From positions 518,501 through 582,500 of the forward strand of contig SMSO01000032.1 of the NCBI GenBank assembly GCA_004764695.1: a stretch of DNA of 64,000 nucleotides. The letters are read 5' to 3'. This document shows positions 13,586-24,139 of this stretch, piece by piece. Positions within the stretch are counted from its first letter, which is position 1. Each line of letters begins with the position of its first letter. The stretch comes from Schizochytrium sp. TIO01. Taxonomy: Eukaryota > Sar > Bigyra > Thraustochytrida > Thraustochytriidae. A program made the translations under genes and the position numbers. Under the pieces are notes generated by a model, which had not been told where the DNA came from, did no database searches, and worked only from the letters and a program-made list of their open reading frames with translations.

Positions 13586-14323
13586 ATGGCGTTCGCATCA
13601 GTGCTCCGTCGCGTCCCGCACGCACGTCTCGCAGCTCCTCTCCGCACGACTCGCCCACTTGCCTCAAAAGCAGCGGTTCTTGCAGAGCCGTCGCCTGCCA
13701 TTTTTGCAAGCGCAGGTACCGAGACGATTGATGTCAATGCCATCAATAATGTCATTCATGCTGCTAAACCCGAGTTCCAAGCAGAGTTGAAACCTGCAGA
13801 ACCGGCGGCATACACCCAATTGCCTGGCCCTCGCACATTCTTTGTGGAACATGGTGTCAGCGTGCTGAGCTTGACAAGCAACCGCCGCTTGGATGCCACG
13901 CAATTCCTCTCCGGTGTCTTTAGAACTGTAGTGGAGCATGGCGTTGAGGCCGACATGGTGGCCAGCTCTGTGAGCTCGGTGGCATTGGCATTCAAGAGAC
14001 CGGCATCTGGTCCGACAGGACTGACAGAGCGGGTCTCCGCTCTCGCGGCGGCTCTGGAGCCTGTGGGTGTGGTAAGCAACTTCTCGCAAGGCCATGCACT
14101 CATCGAGTGTGAAACACGTGGGTGTACAGATGAAGGCACTTGCGAGTTTCAGAGCGAGATCTACCGAGTCTTCGCGGCGCACGGTATCCAAAGCCACCTT
14201 TTTATGAGCCAGGCCCGCAGGCGTGATGAGGAGCACACTCTCTTGCGCGTTGTGGTCCATGAGGAGGATGTTGAGCGCGCAGTTGCTCAGCTCGTCAATT
14301 CAGAGCTCTTTGTGCCCGCATAA
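13586..14323 (+). CDS. Mitochondrial-type tandem ACT-domain protein (aspartokinase regulatory module without kinase)
   Basis: This 245-residue protein has no kinase domain. Residues about 88-160 match the first ACT domain of aspartate kinases (VSVLSLTSNRRL, then FLSGVF and VEADMVASSVSSVALAF). Residues about 160-240 match the second (ALIECETRG, then EIYRVFAAHGIQSHLFMSQ and VVHEEDVERAVAQL). In aspartate kinase these two domains bind lysine or threonine and set feedback inhibition. The first 30 residues are rich in Arg, Ala, Ser and Leu with no acidic residue, typical of a mitochondrial presequence, which supports the ATG at 13586. A TTTGCAG at 13514-13520 and a CTTCAG at 13575-13580 could be 3' splice sites of an intron in the 5' leader. 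I see no kinase-domain coding upstream. A free ACT pair could regulate an aspartate kinase in trans or act as an amino-acid sensor; that is inference. Confidence 0.8.
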   Translation: MAFASVLRRVPHARLAAPLRTTRPLASKAAVLAEPSPAIFASAGTETIDVNAINNVIHAAKPEFQAELKPAEPAAYTQLPGPRTFFVEHGVSVLSLTSNRRLDATQFLSGVFRTVVEHGVEADMVASSVSSVALAFKRPASGPTGLTERVSALAAALEPVGVVSNFSQGHALIECETRGCTDEGTCEFQSEIYRVFAAHGIQSHLFMSQARRRDEEHTLLRVVVHEEDVERAVAQLVNSELFVPA

Positions 14324-14483
14324 GCTCAACACTAATTTGAAGATTCTAGATATAAAACTCTGCCACGAACAACGATCTCTCCTGCTCATATGCGCGAGTA
14401 ATCCAATCCTTACATCCAAAGTGCGTGCATGAAAATACGTACACATCCTTACTACGCACAAACTAATCCTGCGACACACGAAC

Positions 14484-14524
14484 CATACATACATACATAC
14501 CTACATACATACATACATACATGC
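14484..14524. repeat. (ATAC)n microsatellite
   Basis: About ten units with one substitution (CCTAC), just 3' of the ACT-domain gene and probably beyond its 3' UTR. Confidence 0.9.
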
Positions 14525-16314
14525 GCACCTTCGTGTCAAGCGCTTGTGCCATGACCAACAAAATTCTGATTACGGGTCGATGCCCCTTTTTGATTACAAA
14601 AGAAACCATGTTATCTTCTACTTTGAACCCTTTATTTCTTTACCTAGTTCTTCCTTCTCTGCATGTGTGTGCGCTCTTCTCCTTCTCTCATCAACTTGCT
14701 GCAAATTGCATTTTGATGATACTGACCGCATTTTAATCCACATTCGATATTCATAGAAACTATGAGCCTCAGGCTCCTGGGGAGATTATCAAAAGAGCGA
14801 CGTTGTCTTTGTTTTCCCTTTTCATCCGCTGTGATGGTACTATTGGCAGCAAAGCAAAGCTACCATTTCCCAAACGAATGTACTCTGGACATGAGCCTGG
14901 GACAATTCCTGCGAAACCCCTTATAAAGGACATGAAGGAACCCTTGGGTGTACCGAGATAGAATCGACAGGAACCTTCCATGAGTTAGGGCTGACTGGCT
15001 CAGTTGATTTTCTCACCTACTACGAATCCCATCTCTTACTACCTTCTCTTCTTCCTTCCCCGATTTTCGAAGTGGGAGAATCAGTATATAGGTTCTCACA
15101 GGTATATAGATTCTCACGTTTGGGTAGTTTTTGATGAAAGAGTGCAAGACCACCTTCAAGTGAGTAGACACAACTGGTCAGAAGGTACTGACTACCGTCA
15201 AATTATGCAAGAGCGTCTTCACTCTGATCGCCGACCGCCACCTGTACAACCAATCAGCCCTTCGAGGCTTTGAAGCACTGCAATTGCTGTGTTTTGACTT
15301 TAAAGTAATATTATGTCAAAAAGAGTCAAAACACCCACAGAACAACCCTACTCAATGAGTGCCATTATAGATAATCATAAAGCTGAATACATGAGGAGAA
15401 CTAGCAGTAGGGAACCGAACGGAAAGCTCTATATGCAAGCAGATTCTATATCAAATAGAATGCACCACAGACCATGAACGATAGTGACGTGTCCTTCTCC
15501 CTCCAATCCCGATCGTGGTGGACTTGCCTGCATCGGGAGCACCCTTGGTACAATTTAGTTAACCATTTTTTTCAAAGGAAGTGCTCTTACGCCGAGTGAA
15601 AGACTCTCTTCTTTGAGTATATAAGGGATGTCATCTTAAACTTCCTTAAAATGAAATATTTCAATGATTAATGAAGTAACATCCAGCTACATGTCTACTC
15701 TAACCAAACCAAACCTAACCCTTCGGTCCAATATTACACACTCGGCGTGCCTGAATCCAGAAACTTAGCAACCTAATACCTGTTTCACCTTCTTCGACAA
15801 GCTTCACTTTACCAGAGCTTTCTCTTTTATCATACTACCTCTGTATGCTTCACTACACAAGCTAATCTGCAATAGGTGATGGATGCAAGATACACCAGGA
15901 AGACACGAGTGTAACAAATCTTCTACTAGACATTTTGAAGTGAGACGAGTTCAATATCCAAGATAGAGTAAACTATTCTCTCAAGAACCTCCTCTGCAAT
16001 CTAGGACTCTCTGAGAAGTAACATAAATGTTGTCAACTTTAATTCGTGATTTAATAGACGTAGAGCAGATTTTACTCAGGTGTTTTTCCCACTTCTTTCA
16101 AATCCTTAAGTGCATTCTGAGAGATGTATGATCATAGCTACAAATTTACTTGAGCTTCTTTACCGAATATACAAATCAGCTAAGTCACAGTCGCTGCAAA
16201 CAAGGTGCCATAGAACAAATTTATTCACTCTTTCACTTCGTGCTGCAATAGTTTGACAAAGATTTGCTCTTGACTTGTAAGCACAACCTTCTAAGACCTA
16301 AGGACCATCCTTTT

Positions 16315-16339
16315 TTGTTGTTGTTGTTGTTGTTGTTGT
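16315..16339. repeat. (TTG)n trinucleotide repeat
   Basis: About eight TTG units in AT-rich intergenic DNA. Confidence 0.9.
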
Positions 16340-16783
16340 ATATGCGCATTTCTTGTTTGGAGGGTTCTTAAGCCTCACTTTAAGTGTTTGGTCGTATACT
16401 GAAGCCTTGGTTATTAACATGTACTTATTGTGTGTAAGTTTTAGTTCTGCTTATCTTGGGTTTTCAATTGCTCAAACTTTCCAACAGCAGCAAAACCTCT
16501 AGTGGCGGCTATATTATTAGGTTTGTATGTTAAGTCGAGACACATCACTCAAATCACAGATGCTTTGTATTTGTTCGAGCAAGATATTGGTGAGTGAAAT
16601 ACTACATAGAATGAAAGATACGTATGAAAACAATGAGGAGTACTGGTACATATAAAAACTTAGAAACACTATTGCAAAAGAAACGGGTGCTCTACACAAA
16701 ATATTTACATGTGTAAATGGCAAAGTAGCTATGGGAAGTTTTTGGTCAAGACATATATTAAACATCACCATTGAGTGGGATAT

Positions 16784-18583
16784 TTACGGGAAGCTAATCT
16801 CCGTAGGTCCTCGCAAAGTCAACTTGGGATGCTCACGGTTAGCTTGTGACTTTAGATCTACAAGCTTTTTGTGGTCTTCAACGCACTTTCGTCGAAAGGC
16901 TTCACGCTTCTCTACTCGTGCTGAAGAAGACAAAAGACGATCAAAAAGACGTTTTGCTTCTGATTCAGACTGGATCATGACGGCATCCATCACTCCACCG
17001 CACAATGCAAGGTGAGCTGGGAGAGGTTTGTAAGCGCAAGAGGTGGGCAGACTGTTACTAGGCTGAGCAACTCCCAGGGCTGCTGCTATGGCCTGCTCAG
17101 CTAGGACAGCTTGCCGTGCAACACGTACTCGACTCATGTGCTGCATTGTTATTTTCATGTCATCTTGAAGAGGTTTGAGCCCATACGCAGTGACAACTTC
17201 GTAAACGATCTCGTGCCGGCGAAAATCATACTCACCAAAATCGCAGTCCTCTTGCAGCTTCTGCAGGCAGGCCATTAAGCACAAAAGGAATCCAGAACGC
17301 AAGCTTACAGCATGAAGGCCTTGCAGGTTCTTCTGGTTCCCTCCATACTTTTGAATATAGTGCATGACTCTCTTACAGGTACTGAAAACTCGTTCACGAA
17401 TTTGCGCTGGCTTTACCATATTCATGCGGAGATCTGATTGATCGTGATCAATCGATCGATCTGTGGACCAACGAGGGAGTTCAACTCCACCTTGCTGATT
17501 TTCATCCGCTAATCTAGCGCCAAGATCCGATGTTAAGCACATGTATGAAGCGAGTTCTTGATAGACACCTGCATCCATAAGCGCCCGAAGCCAGGGCTCG
17601 CCGGTGCTTGCCATAATCCGAACTAATCTAAGTACTAAAAGAACTACAAGAGGGCTCTCAGATGTACGTGCGGCCTGCCAAACGCTTGGGAGATATCGCA
17701 TTGAAGTCCAAGGAGGCAGAAGATCTTGTCGATATCCAAATGTTGCCATGATTGCACGCAATGCTTGCACCTGCAAGTGAGCATCGCGGTTCTCGAGGAA
17801 CGTACAGAGACCATTTATGTCAAGCTTCTTTGGTGGCTGCAAGCCAGTTAAAAAATAAGATATCTCATGTTCCCGGATATGTAAATTTGTATCCCCCAAA
17901 GTAGAGTTAGTAGGCGCGGACTTTCCCTGGCGCCTTCGGCGATGGCCTTCACCATTGTCGCTTATCAGATCGAGTGATGGGTAATTTGTTCTTTCTGGAG
18001 ATGTCATTGGCCGAAGCGAAGGTGGTCGTGCTTTCCGGACTTGCGAATTCGAAGTTGTGGCTCGCTCGGCGTCATCATCATCTGTACGATCATCGATTCC
18101 AAGTAAAGCCTTCGAAAGCGGCAAGTCATCTGCTACATAGTCTGTCTTTGAATGTGGAATTTTTGCAAGTCTTGGTGGCTGCAATGCGATTGGAGATGTT
18201 TGTGGACGCTGGTTCCGACTACTTCTTGTATAGAGTGAGTGAGCATTTTTTCTAGTTACAAGATGCTTCTTTTTCTTCTTTTTCTTCTTCTTTTTCTTCT
18301 TGTTGTTGTTGTTCTTTCCCTCATTCGTGTTATCTTGTGATTCCGGATGGTTCACAACATCAAGCTTCTGCAGAGGCTTAATCGGCAATAAACTAGACCT
18401 TGGTCGCTCTAGCAAAGCAGGTGCTGTATGATGGCGAATCTCTACAGAGCTTGTCATCGGCCTTAGGGTCTCTTTGCTGATCTTTCTTAGCACATCGCCC
18501 TTCGGCAAGTTGCTTTCTCTACTGCTGCTATGCTCATGATTCTCTCCACCATGTGTTGATTCATCATCCTCCACGCGCTGCAT
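16784..18583 (-). CDS. Helical, possibly ARM-like protein of unknown function with poly-lysine tract
   Basis: I do not recognise a named family. The frame is open upstream to 18637 but begins there with GTG; the first ATG is at 18583, giving 599 residues. The first 230 or so are low complexity and rich in Ser, Arg, Asp and Pro, including an Asn run followed by about sixteen lysines near residues 90-110. From about residue 240 on the sequence is regular and amphipathic, with segments such as LQVQALRAIMATFG, VLLVLRLVRIMAS and GFLLCLMACLQKL that read like armadillo or HEAT-type helix pairs. The final 60 residues are highly charged helix. An upstream exon on the minus strand (18640-18780) is possible, so the start is not certain. 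A nuclear or scaffold role would suit the lysine tract and helical repeats, but nothing proves it. It lies head-to-head with Psf2 across about 840 bases. Confidence 0.7.
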   Translation of the reverse strand: MQRVEDDESTHGGENHEHSSSRESNLPKGDVLRKISKETLRPMTSSVEIRHHTAPALLERPRSSLLPIKPLQKLDVVNHPESQDNTNEGKNNNNKKKKKKKKKKKKHLVTRKNAHSLYTRSSRNQRPQTSPIALQPPRLAKIPHSKTDYVADDLPLSKALLGIDDRTDDDDAERATTSNSQVRKARPPSLRPMTSPERTNYPSLDLISDNGEGHRRRRQGKSAPTNSTLGDTNLHIREHEISYFLTGLQPPKKLDINGLCTFLENRDAHLQVQALRAIMATFGYRQDLLPPWTSMRYLPSVWQAARTSESPLVVLLVLRLVRIMASTGEPWLRALMDAGVYQELASYMCLTSDLGARLADENQQGGVELPRWSTDRSIDHDQSDLRMNMVKPAQIRERVFSTCKRVMHYIQKYGGNQKNLQGLHAVSLRSGFLLCLMACLQKLQEDCDFGEYDFRRHEIVYEVVTAYGLKPLQDDMKITMQHMSRVRVARQAVLAEQAIAAALGVAQPSNSLPTSCAYKPLPAHLALCGGVMDAVMIQSESEAKRLFDRLLSSSARVEKREAFRRKCVEDHKKLVDLKSQANREHPKLTLRGPTEISFP

Positions 18584-19421
18584 TGAAGTAAACCCCCTTC
18601 GGCTCGATATTTTGGTTTCACCGTCAAACGTACGCACACGCGCAGAGACGGGAGTATTTTCGTATTTGATCTTACTGTAGCCTTATAACCTTGTGCTGCT
18701 GTAATCCTGAACACCTTCTCTTGCAGCCAGGTATCACAATTCACATAATAACAAAAATATAAACAGAATGCAGATAGATACAACCAAAGTTCTCAAGATT
18801 AAGTGTACTGCACTGTAAGTCTCGCTCTTCTCTGCGTACTGCCTGCAATGATCTTCATATAGTCTGCTTCAAGCAACAGAACTTAGCAAAGGACAACCAT
18901 AATTCCCGCTCTGCAAGTGCGCATTTGCTACGTTCTCATGCTTTATAGCCGAGTGACCTTTCTTGCCGGAATGTCAACGTTATTGTTCACATTAGCTCCC
19001 CGTTCTATACCTTCGTTTCAAATTAACCTTTAAATAGAACGATTTGAATACAAACAACTCCTAGGTCAACGTCGATGATGAAAGCAAGCAAGCAAAAGCT
19101 CAAACCTAGACGAAGTCATCCTCGTGCGCAAACTTTGAGCGCTCCGTGAACGTGCGGACCGCTTGCAAAAAACTTCTGTTTAGCCGAGGAAAGGCACAGT
19201 ATAGGCTCTCTCAGTTTGACTTAGGCAGCGCTTGGACGACGCGGTAAACGTGAGGCTTCGTCATTAGCGCAAGGGAGCCCGTCGTTAGGTTGGCTTTTGC
19301 CTGATTGCTCTGGTATTAGAGCTCGATTTTAGCGGAAGCTGCAGATATAGCTGGAGTCTGGTCGCGCGTGGACATTGCAGAACTGTGCAAAGACGCGATT
19401 CGTATATAGAGCTAGGTGATA
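18584..19421. promoter_or_regulatory. Shared upstream region of two divergent genes
   Basis: About 840 bases separate the start of the helical protein gene (minus) from the Psf2 start (plus), so both promoters must lie here. I see no clear TATA box at a usual distance; a TATATAGA at 19403-19410 is only about 12 bases from the Psf2 ATG. Part of the left side may be 5' leader or an upstream exon of the minus-strand gene. Confidence 0.45.
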
Positions 19422-20468
19422 ATGGCCGCAATTCCTCAACAAAAGCCTCGTTTGCGTAATGATGAGGTCGAGTTTCAGGCTGAAGATGAACTCGTTACCA
19501 TTGTCCCTAAATTTGAGTCCGATGTCTTTGCGCTGATTGGCGGTCGTTATGGTCCCTTTGTGCCCCAAACCCCCGTCCAGGTCCCTTTGTGGCTTGCGGT
19601 TGAACTTCGCAAGCAACAGAAATGTCAAATTCAGGTACGTGAACTACTTGTTGAGTTGAGAATTGATTTTTGGAAAATATCCAGGAAGTCTTACTAACGA
19701 ACCCTCCTGATCCTATGCTTTTTGCGGTCTTCTTGCTTGGTTGATGTATTGATTGAGGTCATTTTCATGGTAAATTGTGTTTGCTATTGGTGACAAAATA
19801 TATAGTGCCCTGCCTGGATGACAGCTGAAGGGCTAAAGAATGCGAAGCGCTTAGAAAAGGAGGCTATGATTCTTGAGCTAAAGCCTTTGCCATCCCATTA
19901 TATGGAGATTGCTGCACTGATCTTGAGACACGCTGCTGAAGATATCGAGAATGTGAACATGGTTCGTTCACTCCTCGAAGACTTGGAGAATATTCGCCAG
20001 CACAAGATCCGTCAAGGTCTTCAGCAAATGGCAGATCATCATGCTACGGAGCCCCTTGAATACTTGAAAATGAACAATGCATGTTACATGGAGCTCAATA
20101 GCATTCGCGGTATCTTATTAACGTCTTTGGAGCACTTTTACAAAATGTATGATGATGGCTTCTCAGCTATGAAATCAGCAGACTTTGTTGTTTCGAAAGT
20201 CGAAGCTATGGAAGAGGCAGGTCTTAGCGACGGTGATGATGATGGCCAGGGCGACGGCCGAGGCGATACAAACAATGTCACATATTTGGGCAATGCGAGA
20301 ATCCGACGGGCGCAAGCCGACCGTGGTGCATCCCAGAGCCAATCTCAATCCCAGTCCCAGGATGACGACGGTCTTGCCCCTCTTCACAGTAGTTCTATGC
20401 CAGTTTCTCAGGCAACATATGAATCTGACCTTGATGAAGATGACATCATGGCTGCTATGCAGCAATAA
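19422..20468 (+). CDS. PSF2: GINS complex subunit Psf2, one intron
   Basis: Psf2 is one of four GINS subunits; GINS with Cdc45 and Mcm2-7 forms the replicative helicase in the nucleus. Exon 1 is 19422-19634 (71 codons, ending CAG before GTACGT). The phase-0 intron is 19635-19805 (171 bases, ending TATATAG). Exon 2 is 19806-20468, giving 291 residues. Diagnostic segments: [27 protein letters not shown] and [15 protein letters not shown] in exon 1, then CPAWM at the junction and [16 protein letters not shown] in exon 2, all in Psf2 order. Animal Psf2 is about 185 residues; here about 100 extra C-terminal residues are acidic and Gly/Asp-rich, with five SQ dipeptides in a row and a terminal [14 protein letters not shown]. 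The frame could be extended upstream by GTG-ATA, but ATG at 19422 is the natural start. The family call is very secure. Confidence 0.95.
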
Positions 20469-23400
20469 ACTGCCTTGTGTGTGCCTTGATAAGGGTCCTT
20501 TCCCACTCCAGTATTGATAACACTAAAAAAACAAAAACAAAAACTTAGCAGGCCTTATTGGATCAAGCAGATCTCATTGGGTATGTGAAAGAGTTGCTAC
20601 TCCGCTCTTCTTCCCTGTTATAATTTGCAGATAATAGTCACAACTACTACAAAGATGACTATTAGGATAAAAAGAAAGAACACGCCCAGAAACAAATTCA
20701 GAACGAACTTCAAGAAGCCCCTTTGACAGGACAAATTGCAGATCAATGTGCGTTTCTACATTGGACAACATACCTACAATTCGGTTTCTTAGTACTCATA
20801 ACTGAAGTTAAATAATGTACCCTTTCGTGAACATCTGAGTTAAATAGACATAACTTGCATCTAGCACCACAAATAACCTCTGCGATCACAATCTTTCGTC
20901 CTTAACTTCATGCTTGAAAAAAACAATACTGGAGTAGAAATAATAGAAGTACTCCTATGCAAGAGCTGAATCTTGCGGGCTCTTTCTTTTGCAGTTAGTT
21001 TTGGTCTATGGACATATAAATGTATGGTATGGCGATCTCAAGCTCGTTTCCCAATAGACCACTTTACCATCATTCGACACGGTGTTTCAGGTACTTCCCT
21101 GCCATATGCAGCAGATGATATGCTACTAAGTACCTAGTGCTCATTACGAATTCATATATTCGCATGTGATCACGACTAAGTGTTCATCTTAATCAGTCGC
21201 TCAAACATAGTAGTCACAAGACACATCTAACCCAGTACACTTCTACGATTTTCAACTTATTGAGTTTCAGACTTCCAGACTATCTGGCCATTCTCATCGC
21301 AACCTATTTCTTCATCCTTTTCATACACAGACTGTGCATATGACGCACATGTACTGGCAAACAAGAGTCTATCTACTGACTAGCTCCGTCACCAGTGGCT
21401 GGAAATGATAATGGTAGCCTATACTGTTACCTATTTCTATTTATCCATGAACATGAGCCCGAAGTCGCAAAGATCTTAGATCCTGCTTTATGCAATGAGA
21501 ATAGTCAAGAGTCTCGATTCTTTGATTCCAAAATGACAATTAGACTTCGCCGGAACCACGGAAATGTCGAAAAAAAATGCCTTTTCACTTTCTTAGCTTG
21601 TAAATTGGCCTTTTGAGTGGAAGCTAGCTTACCGGGGTGAAGATCTCTGTACATCCCTTAAGCCCATACGTGCACTGCGCGTGCATACGGTGTCCTTGTA
21701 TCACATGTATTGCTCTGGCTTGATTGAGTTCGAGGTGCCACGGTATTGATGAGCCTGTGGACGTGTTGCTTCACGCTAGTTATGACCACCAGATGAGATG
21801 GTACAGATTTCCAACTAGGTACTCTAGGCACCAGTTAACTCACGAAAGGTAAGAAAATGAAACAAAGAAAAAAAATCTCGACACCTCAAATATAACCACT
21901 GATCATCACGATTTGCAGCAGTCATGGTGTTATGAAAACCCTATAGCTGCTGAAGTCGCAACGGAACGGGTACTCTTGTGACTCAGGTGTCACAACCTTA
22001 AACCATCCCATCCATGTGTCTTCGAGGTTGTGATGACAGGCATCTTTTTACAACGGCACCGAGCTTGCCTCACTTTGGTCGCGTGCATGACTGAAATGCA
22101 CTAGTAGTTATCCCTCCAACTAAGTATCGTTAGCCTCATCATCAAGACAAGAAAACCCCGTCATTGGCACCCAAATACAGACAAAAAAGAATGCCTATTA
22201 AGAGTTACATCTCCCCGTCGCCGCTGTGGAATAATCATCTTTTCCATGGTCTTCAATTTTACCCTAGCTTGTCCTGGAAACAAATCTTCACGGACTCGAG
22301 CGAAGCCACTTGAAGCAGGTATCAGTGACTCTCGCTGAAGTAGTAGGCATTACTTACATGAGTAAAAGAATATTTATCGCAGCCAAGATAACCAATAACC
22401 TTGAAGTTGAGGATGAAGTCCTGCTGCTCTCGTAGCCGGCATCGTCTTATTCAGTGTCTTCTTTCTGTGAATTTATATTCTGCTGATTATATCGATAACA
22501 AAGTGATCGAATGAATGAATGAATGAATGAATGAATGAATGAATGAATAAATGAATGAATGAGCAAATCTGAGTTCTGTTAGAATTGCTTTTCAGCACTC
22601 ATTATAGCATTCCAATAAAAGAAAACCCGCCCGGCCCGAGCCTGCCTGGTCGGGAAGCCCAGGTGAATCCCCGCGGCCTCGACAGGCGTCGCTGCACATC
22701 AGGAAAGAACCAATGTAGCAGTGCATCGTGATGTATTTCGGCACGACCTGACTGGAATACTACTGTAATATCGCAATTCAATTGACAATGACAAAACTGA
22801 TAAACAAACAACGAATAATCATAAATAAAAATAATATTTTTCTTTCCATCCTTTTGTGCAGGTAAATAGGCAGGTAAATAGGCAGGTAAGTAAGTAGGTA
22901 GGTACTATTCATTTCTTTGTTTAGAGTGACAGTGGCGTCATCGCTGAGCATGATCTAGCTCTACCCTCGCATAAGGTTTCGGGTAGGAGCAGCTTTGCCT
23001 AAAAACGAAACAGAAAGGAAGAGAAAACAGCAACACTTGCTTGCTTTTGCTTCATAGTAGCTGCTCAGTCTAAACTCTAGTACCGCGCCACGACGAAACC
23101 TCTTCAAGTAATAAAAAAAAAGCACGAATTCCATTTTCTGGTGCAAGATAAGCGATCGTAAAGCAAAGAGACTCGGATTCACTTAACTCCGCAAGCGTAA
23201 CGCGAGAAAAGGAGGCAACAGGCTGCAAACATGGTGCCAGTCTGTGCCACGTCCTTGGTCGTTAAGCGGTGAGCAAACTTGAAGCAGCCCAAGGGCCCAC
23301 ACGAAGAAGCCATGTGTCAGCAAGTGAACTGTCAAGTGAACTAAAGGCCACTAGAATTCTTTACTGATTATGAGTGTCCTCTTTAAGCTTATGTCTGATT

Positions 23401-24139
23401 TTAATAGTTTAATGAAATAAGGAGAAAAGTTGAAAGCTGAGAAATTGAAAGTAAACATACAAATAATAAATAATAAATACCTCGGCGGCGCAGGAGAATA
23501 AGCAGGTCGGAAACCGACGCCGGGCCCGTGCCGACGCTGCGGACCGGGATCTCTTGCGCTTCATTACTCGATAGACTTGAACTCTGCGTCTCTCTTCCGC
23601 CGGTCGGTCATTCGAGCGAGCGAGCCTGCAAGTCCCGGATAGAGCTCGTCCCGCATCATTGCATCCGGCTGGCGCTTCCTTATTTGTTTGTTTGTTTGTA
23701 CTCAGCTCGGTTTACCTTCACTGTGCAGTGGCGTAAAAACAACAAGCCTTTGCGGTGAGAGGGTCCTACAAGCTCTCCTTCGCGAAGTCTAGTTCGATTT
23801 CAGAGCGGCCTTGGCCATAGAGCACACGTGTATGTATAATTAGAATTGAGGATTGCTTATTATCTGTGGCACATTATATTTTACCATCTGATTGGTACTT
23901 TTACAAAATCCTCGGGCACTGCAGACCTAGCTTGCTATAAATTAGACGCCGTGGAGGCGCTCAGTGCAAAAGCATATTTCTAAAAGCCTCAAAGTGCCCA
24001 GGGCCTGGGCAGAACCCGGCCCGGGCCCGGTTCAGCACCTTCATACTGAGAAGTTACACAGCATTTTGCTAGTTTGCCAATATTCACCTAACCTTTGATT
24101 GTGGAGGCTTGCTTGTAGTGGATTTTCTTTTTAGCCAAG
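20469..24139. other. Intergenic, no gene recognised
   Basis: This 3.7 kb lies between Psf2 and the RhoGEF gene. Only short, unconvincing frames occur. It contains a GAAT array at 22510-22560, a GTAAATAGGCAG tandem near 22858-22904, and two GC-rich patches at 22621-22690 and 24001-24040 that share the motif CCCGGCCCG. A pyrimidine-rich TTTTCTTTTTAG directly before the RhoGEF start (24123-24134) could be the end of a leader intron. Confidence 0.6.
22510..22560. repeat. (GAAT)n microsatellite
   Basis: About twelve tetranucleotide units with one G-to-A change (AATAAATG). The same motif recurs at 32624, 36478, 42885 and 53336. Confidence 0.95.

Larger units (their letters stand above)
14324..16783. 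other. Intergenic, no gene recognised
   Basis: Between the ACT gene and the 3' end of the next gene I see only short frames. It holds an ATAC microsatellite at 14484-14524, a short tandem duplication of TATATAGRTTCTCAC around 15084-15118, and a TTG array at 16315-16339. Confidence 0.6.

Noticed and set aside
13664-14260. 198-codon minus-strand frame opposite the ACT-domain gene
   Set aside because: Antisense shadow; the plus strand has conserved ACT motifs across the same interval.
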